NCBI GenBank assembly: GCA_910578505.1
Contig: CAJTPV010000048.1
Location: 1-19,700 of the forward strand
DNA from: an uncultured Oscillospiraceae bacterium
GTDB lineage: Bacteria; Bacillota; Clostridia; Oscillospirales; Oscillospiraceae
Direction of reading: 5' to 3'
DNA: 19,700 nucleotides
The notes beneath the pieces are model-generated. The model was not told where the DNA came from. It made no database searches and saw nothing but the letters and a program-made list of their open reading frames with translations. A program made the translations under genes and the position numbers. Position 1 is the stretch's first letter. Each line of letters begins with the position of its first letter. Of the stretch, positions 7,609-13,795 are shown piece after piece.

Positions 7609-8127
7609 ATGGGCACGATTGTATCACGGGCAGAGCTGGAGAACATGTTTGATGAGACGCTCCAGGAGGTGACCCGCCGGGTGGGCGGCATCCATCTGCG
7701 CCAGGGGGACGCTCCGCTGGAAGGAGAACTGTATACGGTGTATGTAAAATTTGACCGGGGCGTACAGTCCAGCCTGTGCCTGTGTGCGGAGAAGTCCATG
7801 TTCCTCCGGCTGACCAGATTCATGATGCGCCGGGAGGAGGTCACCCATCAGGATATGGAAGATTTTTCCAAAGAATATTTTAACGTGGTCTGCGGTCATA
7901 TCGCGGCAAAGCTGTTTGAGGCCACCCAGAAGGCCTACCGGTTCAGCGTACCGGGCTTTTGCAGCGGACGGTACCAGCCGGAGGAGCATAAGGAGTACTT
8001 TGCGCTGAGCTATGCCGGGGACCAGAACGAGGGAGCGCGTCTGGTCCATCTGGTGCCGGTGGAGACGCCCGGCGGAGACTGGGCGGGTCTGCGGACGGAT
8101 CAGACCGGGGAGCTTGTGCTTGATTGA
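7609..8127 (+). CDS. CheX-type chemotaxis phosphatase domain protein
   Basis: This 172-residue protein carries the CheC/CheX active-site signature E-x-x-N-x-x-x-G. It reads EYFNVVCGHIAAKL, with Glu89 and Asn92 as the predicted catalytic pair that dephosphorylates CheY-P. Residues 1-80 fit the family's N-terminal alpha/beta part (VSRAELENMFDETLQEV, LEGELYTVYVKF). The start is the ATG at 7609 with GGGAGG seven bases upstream; an in-frame open region reaching back to 7486 overlaps fapA and is not used. The gene lies 80 nt after fapA and 13 nt before a CheY-like gene, its probable substrate. A pure structural CheX/FliN-like role is possible, but the intact E/N pair argues for activity. The gene symbol is withheld because orthology to cheX is not proven. 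Confidence 0.82.
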   Translation: MGTIVSRAELENMFDETLQEVTRRVGGIHLRQGDAPLEGELYTVYVKFDRGVQSSLCLCAEKSMFLRLTRFMMRREEVTHQDMEDFSKEYFNVVCGHIAAKLFEATQKAYRFSVPGFCSGRYQPEEHKEYFALSYAGDQNEGARLVHLVPVETPGGDWAGLRTDQTGELVLD

Positions 8128-8140
8128 AAGGAGCGAAAAA

Positions 8141-8509
8141 ATGGGAAAGCGGATCATGATTGTGGATGATTCACGGGCCTTGGCCTTCCAGGTGAGCGGG
8201 CTGCTGGAGGACACGGATTATGAGGTAGTGGCCTGCTGCCAGACCGGCGAGGACGCGATAGCGGAGTATGAGAGCATCCAGCCGGACCTGGTGACGATGG
8301 ATATCATCATGCCGGGCATGGACGGCCTGGAGACGGCCCACGCCATTCTGGAGGAACACCCCGGCGCGAAGATCGTGATGATCTCCTCCCTGGCCTACGA
8401 CGAGACGGTCCATGAGGCGTCGAAGATCGGCGCGAAGGCGTTTGTCTGCAAGCCCTTTGACCGGGACGATTTGATCAACACGCTGGAACGGGTCCTCAAT
8501 GAGCCGTGA
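8141..8509 (+). CDS. CheY-like single-domain response regulator
   Basis: This 122-residue stand-alone receiver domain has all phosphorylation residues. The acidic pair is Asp9-Asp10 (IVDDS), the phosphoacceptor is Asp54 (VTMDIIMPGMDG), the switch Ser is Ser82 (VMISSL), and Lys104-Pro105 is the conserved Lys (FVCKPF). No output domain is present, so the phosphorylated receiver must act by binding a partner. The start ATG has AAGGAG seven bases upstream, beginning directly after the cheX-like stop. The neighbouring CheX-type phosphatase is the obvious eraser of its phosphoryl group. No histidine kinase is encoded in the window, so the input is unknown. A strong terminator follows. Confidence 0.92.
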   Translation: MGKRIMIVDDSRALAFQVSGLLEDTDYEVVACCQTGEDAIAEYESIQPDLVTMDIIMPGMDGLETAHAILEEHPGAKIVMISSLAYDETVHEASKIGAKAFVCKPFDRDDLINTLERVLNEP

Positions 8510-8518
8510 TAGACAAAA

Positions 8519-8565
8519 GCGACCTCCCGCCGCTGCGAAACGGCGGGAGGCCGCTTATCTTTATT
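8519..8565 (+). terminator. Strong Rho-independent terminator after cheY-like gene
   Basis: A 14-bp stem with one mismatch (GCGACCTCCCGCCG pairing with CGGCGGGAGGCCGC) has an 8-nt loop and is followed by TTATCTTTATT. It starts 10 nt after the stop of the receiver gene and ends only 16 nt before the nnrD start. nnrD must therefore depend on readthrough or on a promoter not recognised here. Confidence 0.85.
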
Positions 8566-8580
8566 CAGGAGGTGGTTGAC

Positions 8581-9420
8581 TTGAAACCTATTACAGACGA
8601 ACTGGTGCGCCGCCTGCTGCCCAAACGGAGAGCGGACGGGCACAAGGGGACCTTCGGCAAGGTATACATTTACGGCGGCGCGGTGGGCTACACCGGCGCG
8701 CCGGTCTTTGCCGCCGAGGCGGCGGTCCGCTGCGGCAGCGGGCTGGTCTTTCTCGGCGTCCCGAAAGAAATCTATCCCATCGTCGCCTCCCGCTGCGAGA
8801 ACGCCATGGCCCACCCCATACCGGAGGACTACCCCGGGCTGCTGGAACGGATGCGGGCTTGCGACGCGGTGTGCATCGGCCCCGGCCTGGGGCGGGACGC
8901 CGCTGTGGAGCGGACCGTCCTGGCGCTGCTGCGGGACCTGCCCTGCCCGGTGGTGCTGGATGCCGACGGCATAAACGCCGCTGCCGCGCATATAGATAGT
9001 TTGTCTGAGCGGCGCGGCGTCACCGTGCTCACGCCCCACGAGGGGGAGTTCGTCCGTCTGGGCGGAAATCTCGCTCTGGGCCGGGAGGACGCGGCTGCGG
9101 ATTTTGCCCGCCGGTACGGCTGCGTCCTGGCGCTGAAAGGGCCTGGTACGATCGTCGCCGCGCCGGACGGTCGCCTGCGACGCAACACCACCGGCAACTG
9201 CGGCATGGCCAAGGGCGGCAGCGGCGACGTGCTGGCGGGGATGGTCCTGTCCCTGCTGGGACAGGGGGCCGGGGCCTTTGACGCCGCCGCTTGCGCCGTC
9301 TGGCTCCACGGCAGGGCGGGGGACCTGTGCGCCGGGGAGCTGAGCGAGTATGCCATGACTCCAACGGACCTGATCGGGCGGCTGCCCGCCGCCTTCAGGA
9401 GCCTGGGTCTGGACAAATAA
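8581..9420 (+). CDS. nnrD: ADP-dependent NAD(P)H-hydrate dehydratase
   Basis: This ribokinase-fold repair enzyme (YjeF C-terminal family) converts the damaged S-form of NADHX/NADPHX back to NAD(P)H with ADP. The 279-residue protein is the stand-alone form without the NnrE epimerase domain. Motifs in order are GTFGKVYIYGGAVGYTGAP, the AAEAAVRCGSGLVFLG helix, IGPGLGRD, LDADGINA, TPHEGEFVRLGG, LKGPGTIV and the signature GNCGMAKGGSGDVLAGM. I chose a TTG start at 8581 because AGGAGG lies eight bases upstream and the protein then opens MKPITDELVRRLLPKR, typical for the family; no suitable ATG exists. A lipoprotein gene follows after 22 nt. Confidence 0.95.
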   Translation: MKPITDELVRRLLPKRRADGHKGTFGKVYIYGGAVGYTGAPVFAAEAAVRCGSGLVFLGVPKEIYPIVASRCENAMAHPIPEDYPGLLERMRACDAVCIGPGLGRDAAVERTVLALLRDLPCPVVLDADGINAAAAHIDSLSERRGVTVLTPHEGEFVRLGGNLALGREDAAADFARRYGCVLALKGPGTIVAAPDGRLRRNTTGNCGMAKGGSGDVLAGMVLSLLGQGAGAFDAAACAVWLHGRAGDLCAGELSEYAMTPTDLIGRLPAAFRSLGLDK

Positions 9421-9442
9421 AAAAGACAAGGAGGATCAAGTC

Positions 9443-10210
9443 GTGCGAAAAGCCCTGCTTTTTGCACCAATGCTGCTGCTTCTCCTCACCGCCTGCGGCG
9501 GGGGAGAGAAGAAAGAGGAGGACCTGACGGCCCAGCTGCAGGCCCAGTACGCCGCCGTGGCGTCGGCCACCATGGAGGCGGATATCACCTGCCACTATGA
9601 GGATGAGGCGCGTCAGTACACGCTCCTGTGCGCCTACACGCCCCAGGCCAGCACGGTGACGGTGCTCTCGCCGGCCAATCTGGCGGGCATCTCCGCCACG
9701 GTGGAGGACGGGACGCTGTCCCTGAGCTACGACGGCATCTCCCTGGACGCGGGGAGCTATTCCGCCGCGGCTATCTCCCCGGTGGCCGCCCTGCCGAAGC
9801 TGATGGAGGCGGCGGCAAAGGGATACCCGTCGGAGCATTCGGAGGAGGCCCTGGGGGAGCGGACCTGTCTGCGGCTGGCCTGCGACCTGGAGAATGATGA
9901 GGGGATTCTGTACACCACCTGGTTCGACCAGGAGACCCTGCTGCCCCTGCACAGCGAGATCAGTGCCGACGGGGCGCTGGTATTTGAGGTGGCCTGGAAC
10001 AAATTCGAGGTGACAGGCCAGAAGGAGGCCGATTCCTCCGCCGGCGAGGATTCTGCCTCCCAGGACAGCAATGGCGCGGCGGCGGACGACACGGCGGCGG
10101 ACGCCGCAGTCCTTCCCCAGGGCGGCGTTCAGGACGCGGTGCTGACCGGGGCGGCCCGCGATTGGACAGACGCCGAGGAGGCGGCGGCCTACGCGGAGGC
10201 GGAGGAGTAA
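9443..10210 (+). CDS. Lipoprotein with probable LolA-like fold (GerS/YdcC-like)
   Basis: The protein (255 residues, GTG start at 9443 with AAGGAGG eight bases upstream) has a type II signal peptide. A Leu-rich core ends in LLTAC, with Cys18 as the lipidation site. It is therefore likely anchored on the outer face of the cytoplasmic membrane. The middle resembles LolA-type lipoprotein-fold domains; the block ILYTTWFDQETLLPLHSEI matches the usual strand pair of that fold. The last 75 residues are Ala/Asp/Glu-rich low complexity. In Bacillus (ydcC) and Clostridioides (gerS), LolA-like lipoproteins lie in the acpS/alr neighbourhood, and GerS acts in spore germination. The link to nnrD here fits that context. 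The germination role is inference. Confidence 0.75.
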   Translation: MRKALLFAPMLLLLLTACGGGEKKEEDLTAQLQAQYAAVASATMEADITCHYEDEARQYTLLCAYTPQASTVTVLSPANLAGISATVEDGTLSLSYDGISLDAGSYSAAAISPVAALPKLMEAAAKGYPSEHSEEALGERTCLRLACDLENDEGILYTTWFDQETLLPLHSEISADGALVFEVAWNKFEVTGQKEADSSAGEDSASQDSNGAAADDTAADAAVLPQGGVQDAVLTGAARDWTDAEEAAAYAEAEE

Positions 10211-10233
10211 CGCCAGAGCCCAGAAATGAATTG

Positions 10234-10284
10234 AAAAGCAGAGCGGCAATCAGGGATAAACGCTGTTTGCCGCCCTGCTTTTCT
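10234..10284 (+). terminator. Intrinsic terminator after the lipoprotein gene
   Basis: AAAAGCAGAGCGGCAA (10234-10249) pairs with TTGCCGCCCTGCTTTT (10267-10282), with one mismatch. The outer A/T pairs supply the U-tract, TTTTCT. The symmetrical A-tract means it could act in both directions. It isolates the nnrD-lipoprotein operon from lexA. Confidence 0.75.
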
Positions 10285-10307
10285 ATCGCAGGCTATCGCA
10301 AAGATTC

Positions 10308-10323
10308 TGAAACAGGTGTTGCA
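10308..10323 (+). promoter_or_regulatory. Candidate LexA operator overlapping the lexA -35
   Basis: TGAAACAGGTGTTGCA is a near-perfect dyad with 7-bp arms and one mismatch. Its core AACA-NN-TGTT matches the core of the Bacillus SOS box (CGAACATATGTTCG), although the outer bases differ. It overlaps the -35 hexamer (10319-10324) upstream of lexA, the position expected for autorepression. Confidence 0.6.
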
Positions 10324-10347
10324 TTTCGGCGGCGGCTGTGCTATACT
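10319..10347 (+). promoter_or_regulatory. lexA promoter
   Basis: TTGCAT and TATACT are separated by 17 nt. The -35 overlaps the dyad operator. The start codon of lexA is 42 nt after the -10. Confidence 0.7.
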
Positions 10348-10389
10348 GAACAGCAAGTATCGGAACAGACGGACAGGGAGGGCTTGACC

Positions 10390-10980
10390 ATGGGAAAAAA
10401 GACGTCGATGACAGAGCAGATCTATGAATATTTGCAGGCGGTGATCCCGGAACAGGGATACGCGCCCTCCGTGCGGGAGATCGGCAGGGCCGTGGGGCTG
10501 AAATCCCCCTCCACCGTCCACTTCCACTTGAAGCGGCTGCAGGAGCAGGGGCTGATTGAGAAGGGGGACTTCAAGGGCCGGGCCATTGCGCTGACCCAGC
10601 GGCCAGGCCAGGACCGGGTCCCCATCGTGGGCAGCGTGGCGGCGGGTGCGCCGATTTTGGCTCAGGAGTGCATTGAGGACTATCTGACCTTCGACTGCGG
10701 CGGTCGGGAGAGCGAGTACTTCGCGCTGCGGGTCCGGGGGGAATCCATGCTCAAGGCGGGGATTCTGCCGGATGACCTGGTGATCGTCCGGCAGCAGCAG
10801 ACCGCCTGCACGGGTGAGATCGTGGTGGCGCTGTTTGAGGACGAGGCCACAGTGAAGCGTTTTTCCATTCAGGATGGCCATGTGTGGCTGCTGCCGGAAA
10901 ACGACGCATATGAGCCCATTGACGGCGCCCACGCCCAGATCTTGGGGAAGGTGACCGCGGTGGTACGGCAGTATCCCTGA
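10390..10980 (+). CDS. lexA: LexA SOS-response repressor
   Basis: This 196-residue repressor of the SOS regulon cleaves itself when RecA filaments form on damaged DNA. The N-terminal winged helix contains SVREIGRAVGLKSPSTVHFH with the recognition helix. After a short linker, the cleavage site is Ala85-Gly86 (VAAGAPI). The S24-like peptidase domain has catalytic Ser119 (GESM) and Lys156 (ATVKRF). Length and domain order are normal. The ATG at 10390 has GGGAGG eight bases upstream; a longer in-frame reading to 10162 crosses the terminator and promoter and is rejected. A dyad operator overlaps the -35, so autoregulation is likely. The next gene begins 19 nt after the stop and is probably co-induced. 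Confidence 0.96.
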   Translation: MGKKTSMTEQIYEYLQAVIPEQGYAPSVREIGRAVGLKSPSTVHFHLKRLQEQGLIEKGDFKGRAIALTQRPGQDRVPIVGSVAAGAPILAQECIEDYLTFDCGGRESEYFALRVRGESMLKAGILPDDLVIVRQQQTACTGEIVVALFEDEATVKRFSIQDGHVWLLPENDAYEPIDGAHAQILGKVTAVVRQYP

Positions 10981-10999
10981 GGGGCGAAGGAGGGCGCGC

Positions 11000-11647
11000 A
11001 TGTTTGATAAGCGTACGCCGCTGCAGAGGGCGGATGTATTTATATGGACCGGTGAGGACGGGCTGCACATCTGGGACCGCCGCCGGGAACAGGAAAAATT
11101 GATCTCCTTTGATACCGGCTGGAAGGTCCCCTATGTGCCACGCTTCCACGTGCTGTGGGAGGAGCCGAAGCACTATCAGGAGGAGCTGCGCAGGGCGCTG
11201 GGGCGGGGAAAAAAGCGGGTGCTGCTGGCCGTGCCGGACGACGCCACTTTTATTGAGCGGACAGCCCTGGAGGACTTCATCTGCGCCTCCCTGGGCCGGC
11301 GGCTGAAGCGGCGGGGGCTGACCATCTGCTCCCACAGCGTCAGTCTGGGCAAGCCCACCGGTCAGTACATCGCCGCCACCCGCACCTGCCGGTGCTACTG
11401 CGTGGCCCTGGTGACGGACGGCGTGGTGACGGACTCCCAGTTGCTGGATGCCCACCGGAGCGAGCGGGGCGCGCTGGAGCGGGAAATCTATGATTTTCGC
11501 GAGGAGGCCGGGGAGCCGGGCCTGAAGGTCTATTACCCGGAGACGGAGGAGGACTGGACGCTGATGGGCCTGGGAAAAAACGTCTCCTTTGTCCGGATGG
11601 CCACCATGGACCAACCCAAAAAGAAGACGGCTGCAAAAACGTCCTGA
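11000..11647 (+). CDS. Uncharacterised protein, possibly a divergent actin/MreB-like fold
   Basis: This 215-residue protein of no family I can name with certainty starts at an ATG with AAGGAGG six bases upstream, 19 nt after lexA. Residues 73-90 read RVLLAVPDDATFIERTAL. That resembles the MreB/actin segment (a hydrophobic strand, then VPSGVTEVEKRAV). Further on, YIAATRTCRCYCVALVTDGV is placed like the second phosphate-loop region of MreB, but lacks the DxGGGTT residues. If it is related to MreB, the nucleotide site is degenerate and the C-terminal half is missing. The C-terminus is basic (QPKKKTAAKTS). Linkage to lexA suggests DNA-damage induction, perhaps tied to division or envelope control; this is inference. 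No signal peptide or membrane segment is seen. Confidence 0.7.
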   Translation: MFDKRTPLQRADVFIWTGEDGLHIWDRRREQEKLISFDTGWKVPYVPRFHVLWEEPKHYQEELRRALGRGKKRVLLAVPDDATFIERTALEDFICASLGRRLKRRGLTICSHSVSLGKPTGQYIAATRTCRCYCVALVTDGVVTDSQLLDAHRSERGALEREIYDFREEAGEPGLKVYYPETEEDWTLMGLGKNVSFVRMATMDQPKKKTAAKTS

Positions 11648-11845
11648 CCCTGCTTTGGCTGGTCCGAGCACATGGAAATATCTGGGAAACAGGGCGCATT
11701 TAACAAAAAATGAAAAGATATCCTCCAGTATCTCTAAACTTTTAACCCGGACCTGCCGATAAACAGATAGAATCAACTGGCGTTTCCTGCGCGGCAGGAC
11801 AGGGCAGAGCATTGCGATCCAAATTTTCCTGGGATGGGAGACATC

Positions 11846-11869
11846 GGGGCGCGGCGCTTTTCGCGTCCC
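11846..11869 (+). promoter_or_regulatory. Hairpin just upstream of the GH19-like gene's ribosome binding site
   Basis: GGGGCGCG (11846-11853) pairs with CGCGTCCC (11862-11869) around an 8-nt loop, with one G-T pair. It ends 3 nt before the AAAGGGG ribosome binding site. There is no T-tract after it, so it may modulate translation rather than terminate. The rest of the 11648-11888 gap shows no clear promoter; TAGAAT near 11769-11774 lacks a matching -35. Confidence 0.3.
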
Positions 11870-11888
11870 AGCAAAGGGGCGGATGACA

Positions 11889-12770
11889 ATGGCGGAGCAC
11901 AGAAAATCTCGCGATACGCAGATCCCGGAGCGTCTGCGGCCCCTTATGCCCCTGCTGCCCCTTTTCCTCGTGCTGGTGACGGCGATTTTGCTATGGGGCC
12001 GCGGGGAGTCTGCGGAAGAGGAGGAGACCCTCTATCTGTCCCTGGTGACGGAGGAGTCCGTGCCGCGGCTGGTAACAGCGGAGCAGCTGGAGCGGATGGC
12101 CTATATTGACAGCAACATGGGCGAGGTGGGCTGGGTCTATACGGAGCAGTCCCTGGCGGAGCTGAACCGCGTGCTGCAGGAGTATGAGATTTTGACGCCG
12201 GAGGAGATCAGCCAGTTTCTGGCCCAGGCCGCGGTGGAAACGGCGGCGGGGCGCTGGCTGACGGAGTTGGGGGACGAGGCGTACTTCCAGCGCTACGGCT
12301 ACTCCACTGGCACCCGTGGGGCGGGGTATCTGCATCTGACCTTTGAGTACGGCCAGATGGCCTTTGCCACCTGGATGATGAAAAAGTATATCCCGGAGCT
12401 GGGGGGCATCCCCTACCGGAACCCCACCTGCAACACCAGAGAGGATATCGCGGACGCCTACTACAGCACCCTGCGCCTGGCGGCGAACCTGGGCGTCGAT
12501 ATCTCCCGCTATTCCCGGATCGTCTACGACAGCAGGAGCCCTGTGTCCACAGGCGCGGACTACATTGCCGAGGCTTTCGCCTGGGAGAGCGCCGGGTACT
12601 ACTGGCACATCACCGGCATCGGCTGCGCCCTGGACGGGCCGCCGGGCGTGCGGCACACGGACGACGTGTCCCGGCTGGTGGGCGGCGGCAACTGGCAGTC
12701 CCGGCGGGAGGCATATATGGCGTTTTATCCCGTATTGAATGGGTCATCGAAGGATGAACCGATTTCATAA
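11889..12770 (+). CDS. Membrane-anchored GH19/lysozyme-like cell-wall hydrolase
   Basis: The N-terminus is short and basic, followed by one hydrophobic segment (LRPLMPLLPLFLVLVTAILL, about residues 17-37) that anchors the protein. An acidic linker precedes a domain like the glycoside hydrolase 19/lysozyme superfamily. It contains ISQFLAQAAVETAAGRW, placing the likely general acid at Glu117 (family form FLAQxAHESGGF). It then has GAGYLHLTFEY, which matches the family GRGYIQLTGxxNY. The expected role is cleavage of glycan strands in peptidoglycan outside the membrane; the second acid and the activity are unproven. Two starts are possible: ATG 11883, only 3 nt after AAAGGGG, or ATG 11889 at 9 nt, which I chose. 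Length is about 293 residues. A bactofilin gene follows after 46 nt. Confidence 0.72.
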   Translation: MAEHRKSRDTQIPERLRPLMPLLPLFLVLVTAILLWGRGESAEEEETLYLSLVTEESVPRLVTAEQLERMAYIDSNMGEVGWVYTEQSLAELNRVLQEYEILTPEEISQFLAQAAVETAAGRWLTELGDEAYFQRYGYSTGTRGAGYLHLTFEYGQMAFATWMMKKYIPELGGIPYRNPTCNTREDIADAYYSTLRLAANLGVDISRYSRIVYDSRSPVSTGADYIAEAFAWESAGYYWHITGIGCALDGPPGVRHTDDVSRLVGGGNWQSRREAYMAFYPVLNGSSKDEPIS

Positions 12771-12816
12771 AATTTTGCACATGTGGCCATCCGGCCAGGA
12801 AAAGGAGAGAGGCGCA

Positions 12817-13314
12817 ATGGGCTTTTTCAGCAAAGCAAGAGATGTGGAAGTAGAAACCGCTGCACAGCCGGTGGAGCTGCAGGAGGAGATTCCCAGCCTG
12901 CCTACGCCCCTGACCAGCACTGTCATCGCCACGGGGCTGACCGTGTCGGGTACACTGGAGGGTGAGGGCGTGATCCAGGTGGAGGGCGTCGTCAAGGGGA
13001 AGATTATCCTCAACGGCGCGGTGATTGTCACCGCCACCGGCTCCATTGAGGGACCGGTCACGGCCAATGTCATTCAGATTGCCGGAAGCATCCGGGGCAA
13101 CTGCGTAGCACGGGAACACATGTGCCTGGAGAAGACCGGGAGTTTGGAGGGGGATGTGACCACTACGTCCCTGATCGTGCACGATGGCGGCCGGCTCAAT
13201 GGGCGCAGCAACATGGTCAAGGAGATTGCCGCCGCCCCGGCGGCTCCTGCCGCAGATGATGAGCTGCAGTTCGGCTCCAACTATCAGGCGGAGGACAAGG
13301 AGCAGAAGAAATAG
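12817..13314 (+). CDS. Bactofilin (polymer-forming cytoskeletal protein)
   Basis: Bactofilins (DUF583) self-assemble without nucleotide into filaments via a right-handed beta-helix and often recruit cell-wall enzymes. This 165-residue protein has a 35-residue disordered N-terminus. The helix core (about 36-135) has regular turns such as TVIATGLTVSGTLEGEGVIQ, VEGVVKGKIILNG and EGPVTANVIQIAGSIRGNC. An Ala/Pro-rich and charged tail closes the protein. The ATG at 12817 is preceded by AAAGGAG; an in-frame extension to 12739 overlaps the previous gene and has no ribosome binding site. In other bacteria bactofilins pair with peptidoglycan hydrolases (for example M23 peptidases). Here the partner is the upstream GH19-like membrane protein, which supports a local cell-wall remodelling role. 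Confidence 0.92.
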   Translation: MGFFSKARDVEVETAAQPVELQEEIPSLPTPLTSTVIATGLTVSGTLEGEGVIQVEGVVKGKIILNGAVIVTATGSIEGPVTANVIQIAGSIRGNCVAREHMCLEKTGSLEGDVTTTSLIVHDGGRLNGRSNMVKEIAAAPAAPAADDELQFGSNYQAEDKEQKK

Positions 13315-13443
13315 GGCCCTCTATGCAGGGTGGCCTGGCGATACATACAGGCGGCGAGAGTCGGCGCGCAGTGTTGCCGGCTCTTGCCGTCTCTGGCCGC
13401 TAAAGGTCGCAGCTGCTCAGGGCTGATGATGAAAAAATTAGCA

Positions 13444-13472
13444 TTGACAAACCAGGAAATTCGTGCTAATAT
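13444..13472 (+). promoter_or_regulatory. Near-consensus promoter of the tRNA-Ser pair
   Basis: A perfect TTGACA and TAATAT are separated by 17 nt, 24 nt before the first tRNA. The upstream gap 13315-13443 shows no gene and no convincing T-tract terminator for bactofilin, only a weak GGCCCT/AGGGTGGCC pairing near 13314-13335. Confidence 0.85.
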
Positions 13473-13496
13473 ATGTATCGTGCCTGAGACCGATTG

Positions 13497-13584
13497 GGAG
13501 AGATGTCCGAGCGGTTTAAGGAACCGGTCTTGAAAACCGGCGATGTGAAAGCATCCGTGGGTTCGAATCCCACTCTCTCCGCCA
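13497..13584 (+). tRNA. tRNA-Ser (anticodon UGA)
   Basis: The acceptor stem is GGAGAGA/TCTCTCC. The anticodon stem CCGGT/ACCGG frames the loop CTTGAAA, giving anticodon TGA, which reads UCA and wobble UCN codons. A long variable arm typical of class II serine tRNAs follows. The T-loop GTTCGAATC is present, and discriminator G plus CCA are encoded. Confidence 0.96.
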
Positions 13585-13614
13585 TATTTTCATAGACTTG
13601 TAAGTTCGATCTTT

Positions 13615-13706
13615 GCGGAAGTACCCAAGAGGTCGAAGGGGCTCCCCTGCTAAGGGAGTAGGCGTCTAAACAACGTGCGAGGGTTCAAATCCCTCCTTCC
13701 GCGCCA
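13615..13706 (+). tRNA. tRNA-Ser (anticodon GCU)
   Basis: The acceptor stem is GCGGAAG/CTTCCGC. The anticodon stem CTCCC/GGGAG frames the loop CTGCTAA, giving anticodon GCT, which reads AGC/AGU. The variable arm is long, the T-loop is GTTCAAATC, and discriminator G plus CCA are encoded. It lies 30 nt after the UGA tRNA-Ser, presumably on the same transcript, and directly borders the integrated element. Confidence 0.96.
13680..13706 (+). other. Probable attachment site: 3' end of tRNA-Ser(GCU)
   Basis: Tyrosine integrases commonly recombine within the 3' half of tRNA genes and restore the tRNA. The integrase gene ends 90 nt from this tRNA and its 3' end faces it, the classic arrangement. The T-arm/acceptor part is the likeliest core. 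The right-hand copy would lie beyond the window, so the exact core is not known. Confidence 0.45.
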
Positions 13707-13711
13707 AGAAG

Positions 13712-13746
13712 AAAGCCTTGTGTCCCAATGGATACAGGGCTTTTTT
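13712..13746 (+). terminator. Terminator of the tRNA-Ser operon
   Basis: The 14-bp stem is AAAGCCTTGTGTCC paired with GGATACAGGGCTTT, including two G-T pairs, around the 4-nt loop CAAT. TTT follows directly. If the attachment core is upstream within the tRNA, this terminator is part of the element and would replace the host's own. Confidence 0.8.
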
Positions 13747-13795
13747 GCTGCCTTTTTCGGAGGTTTGACCCTTCAAAATACCCTTTACAGATTTT

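Noticed and set aside
6050..7627. A 525-codon minus-strand open frame opposite fapA
   Set aside because: It is a shadow produced by GC-rich third positions; the sequence is repetitive His/Val/Leu-rich with no domain, and fapA on the plus strand is clear.
8395..9429. Minus-strand 344-codon frame opposite nnrD
   Set aside because: It is antisense to nnrD, whose conserved motifs are all in the plus frame.
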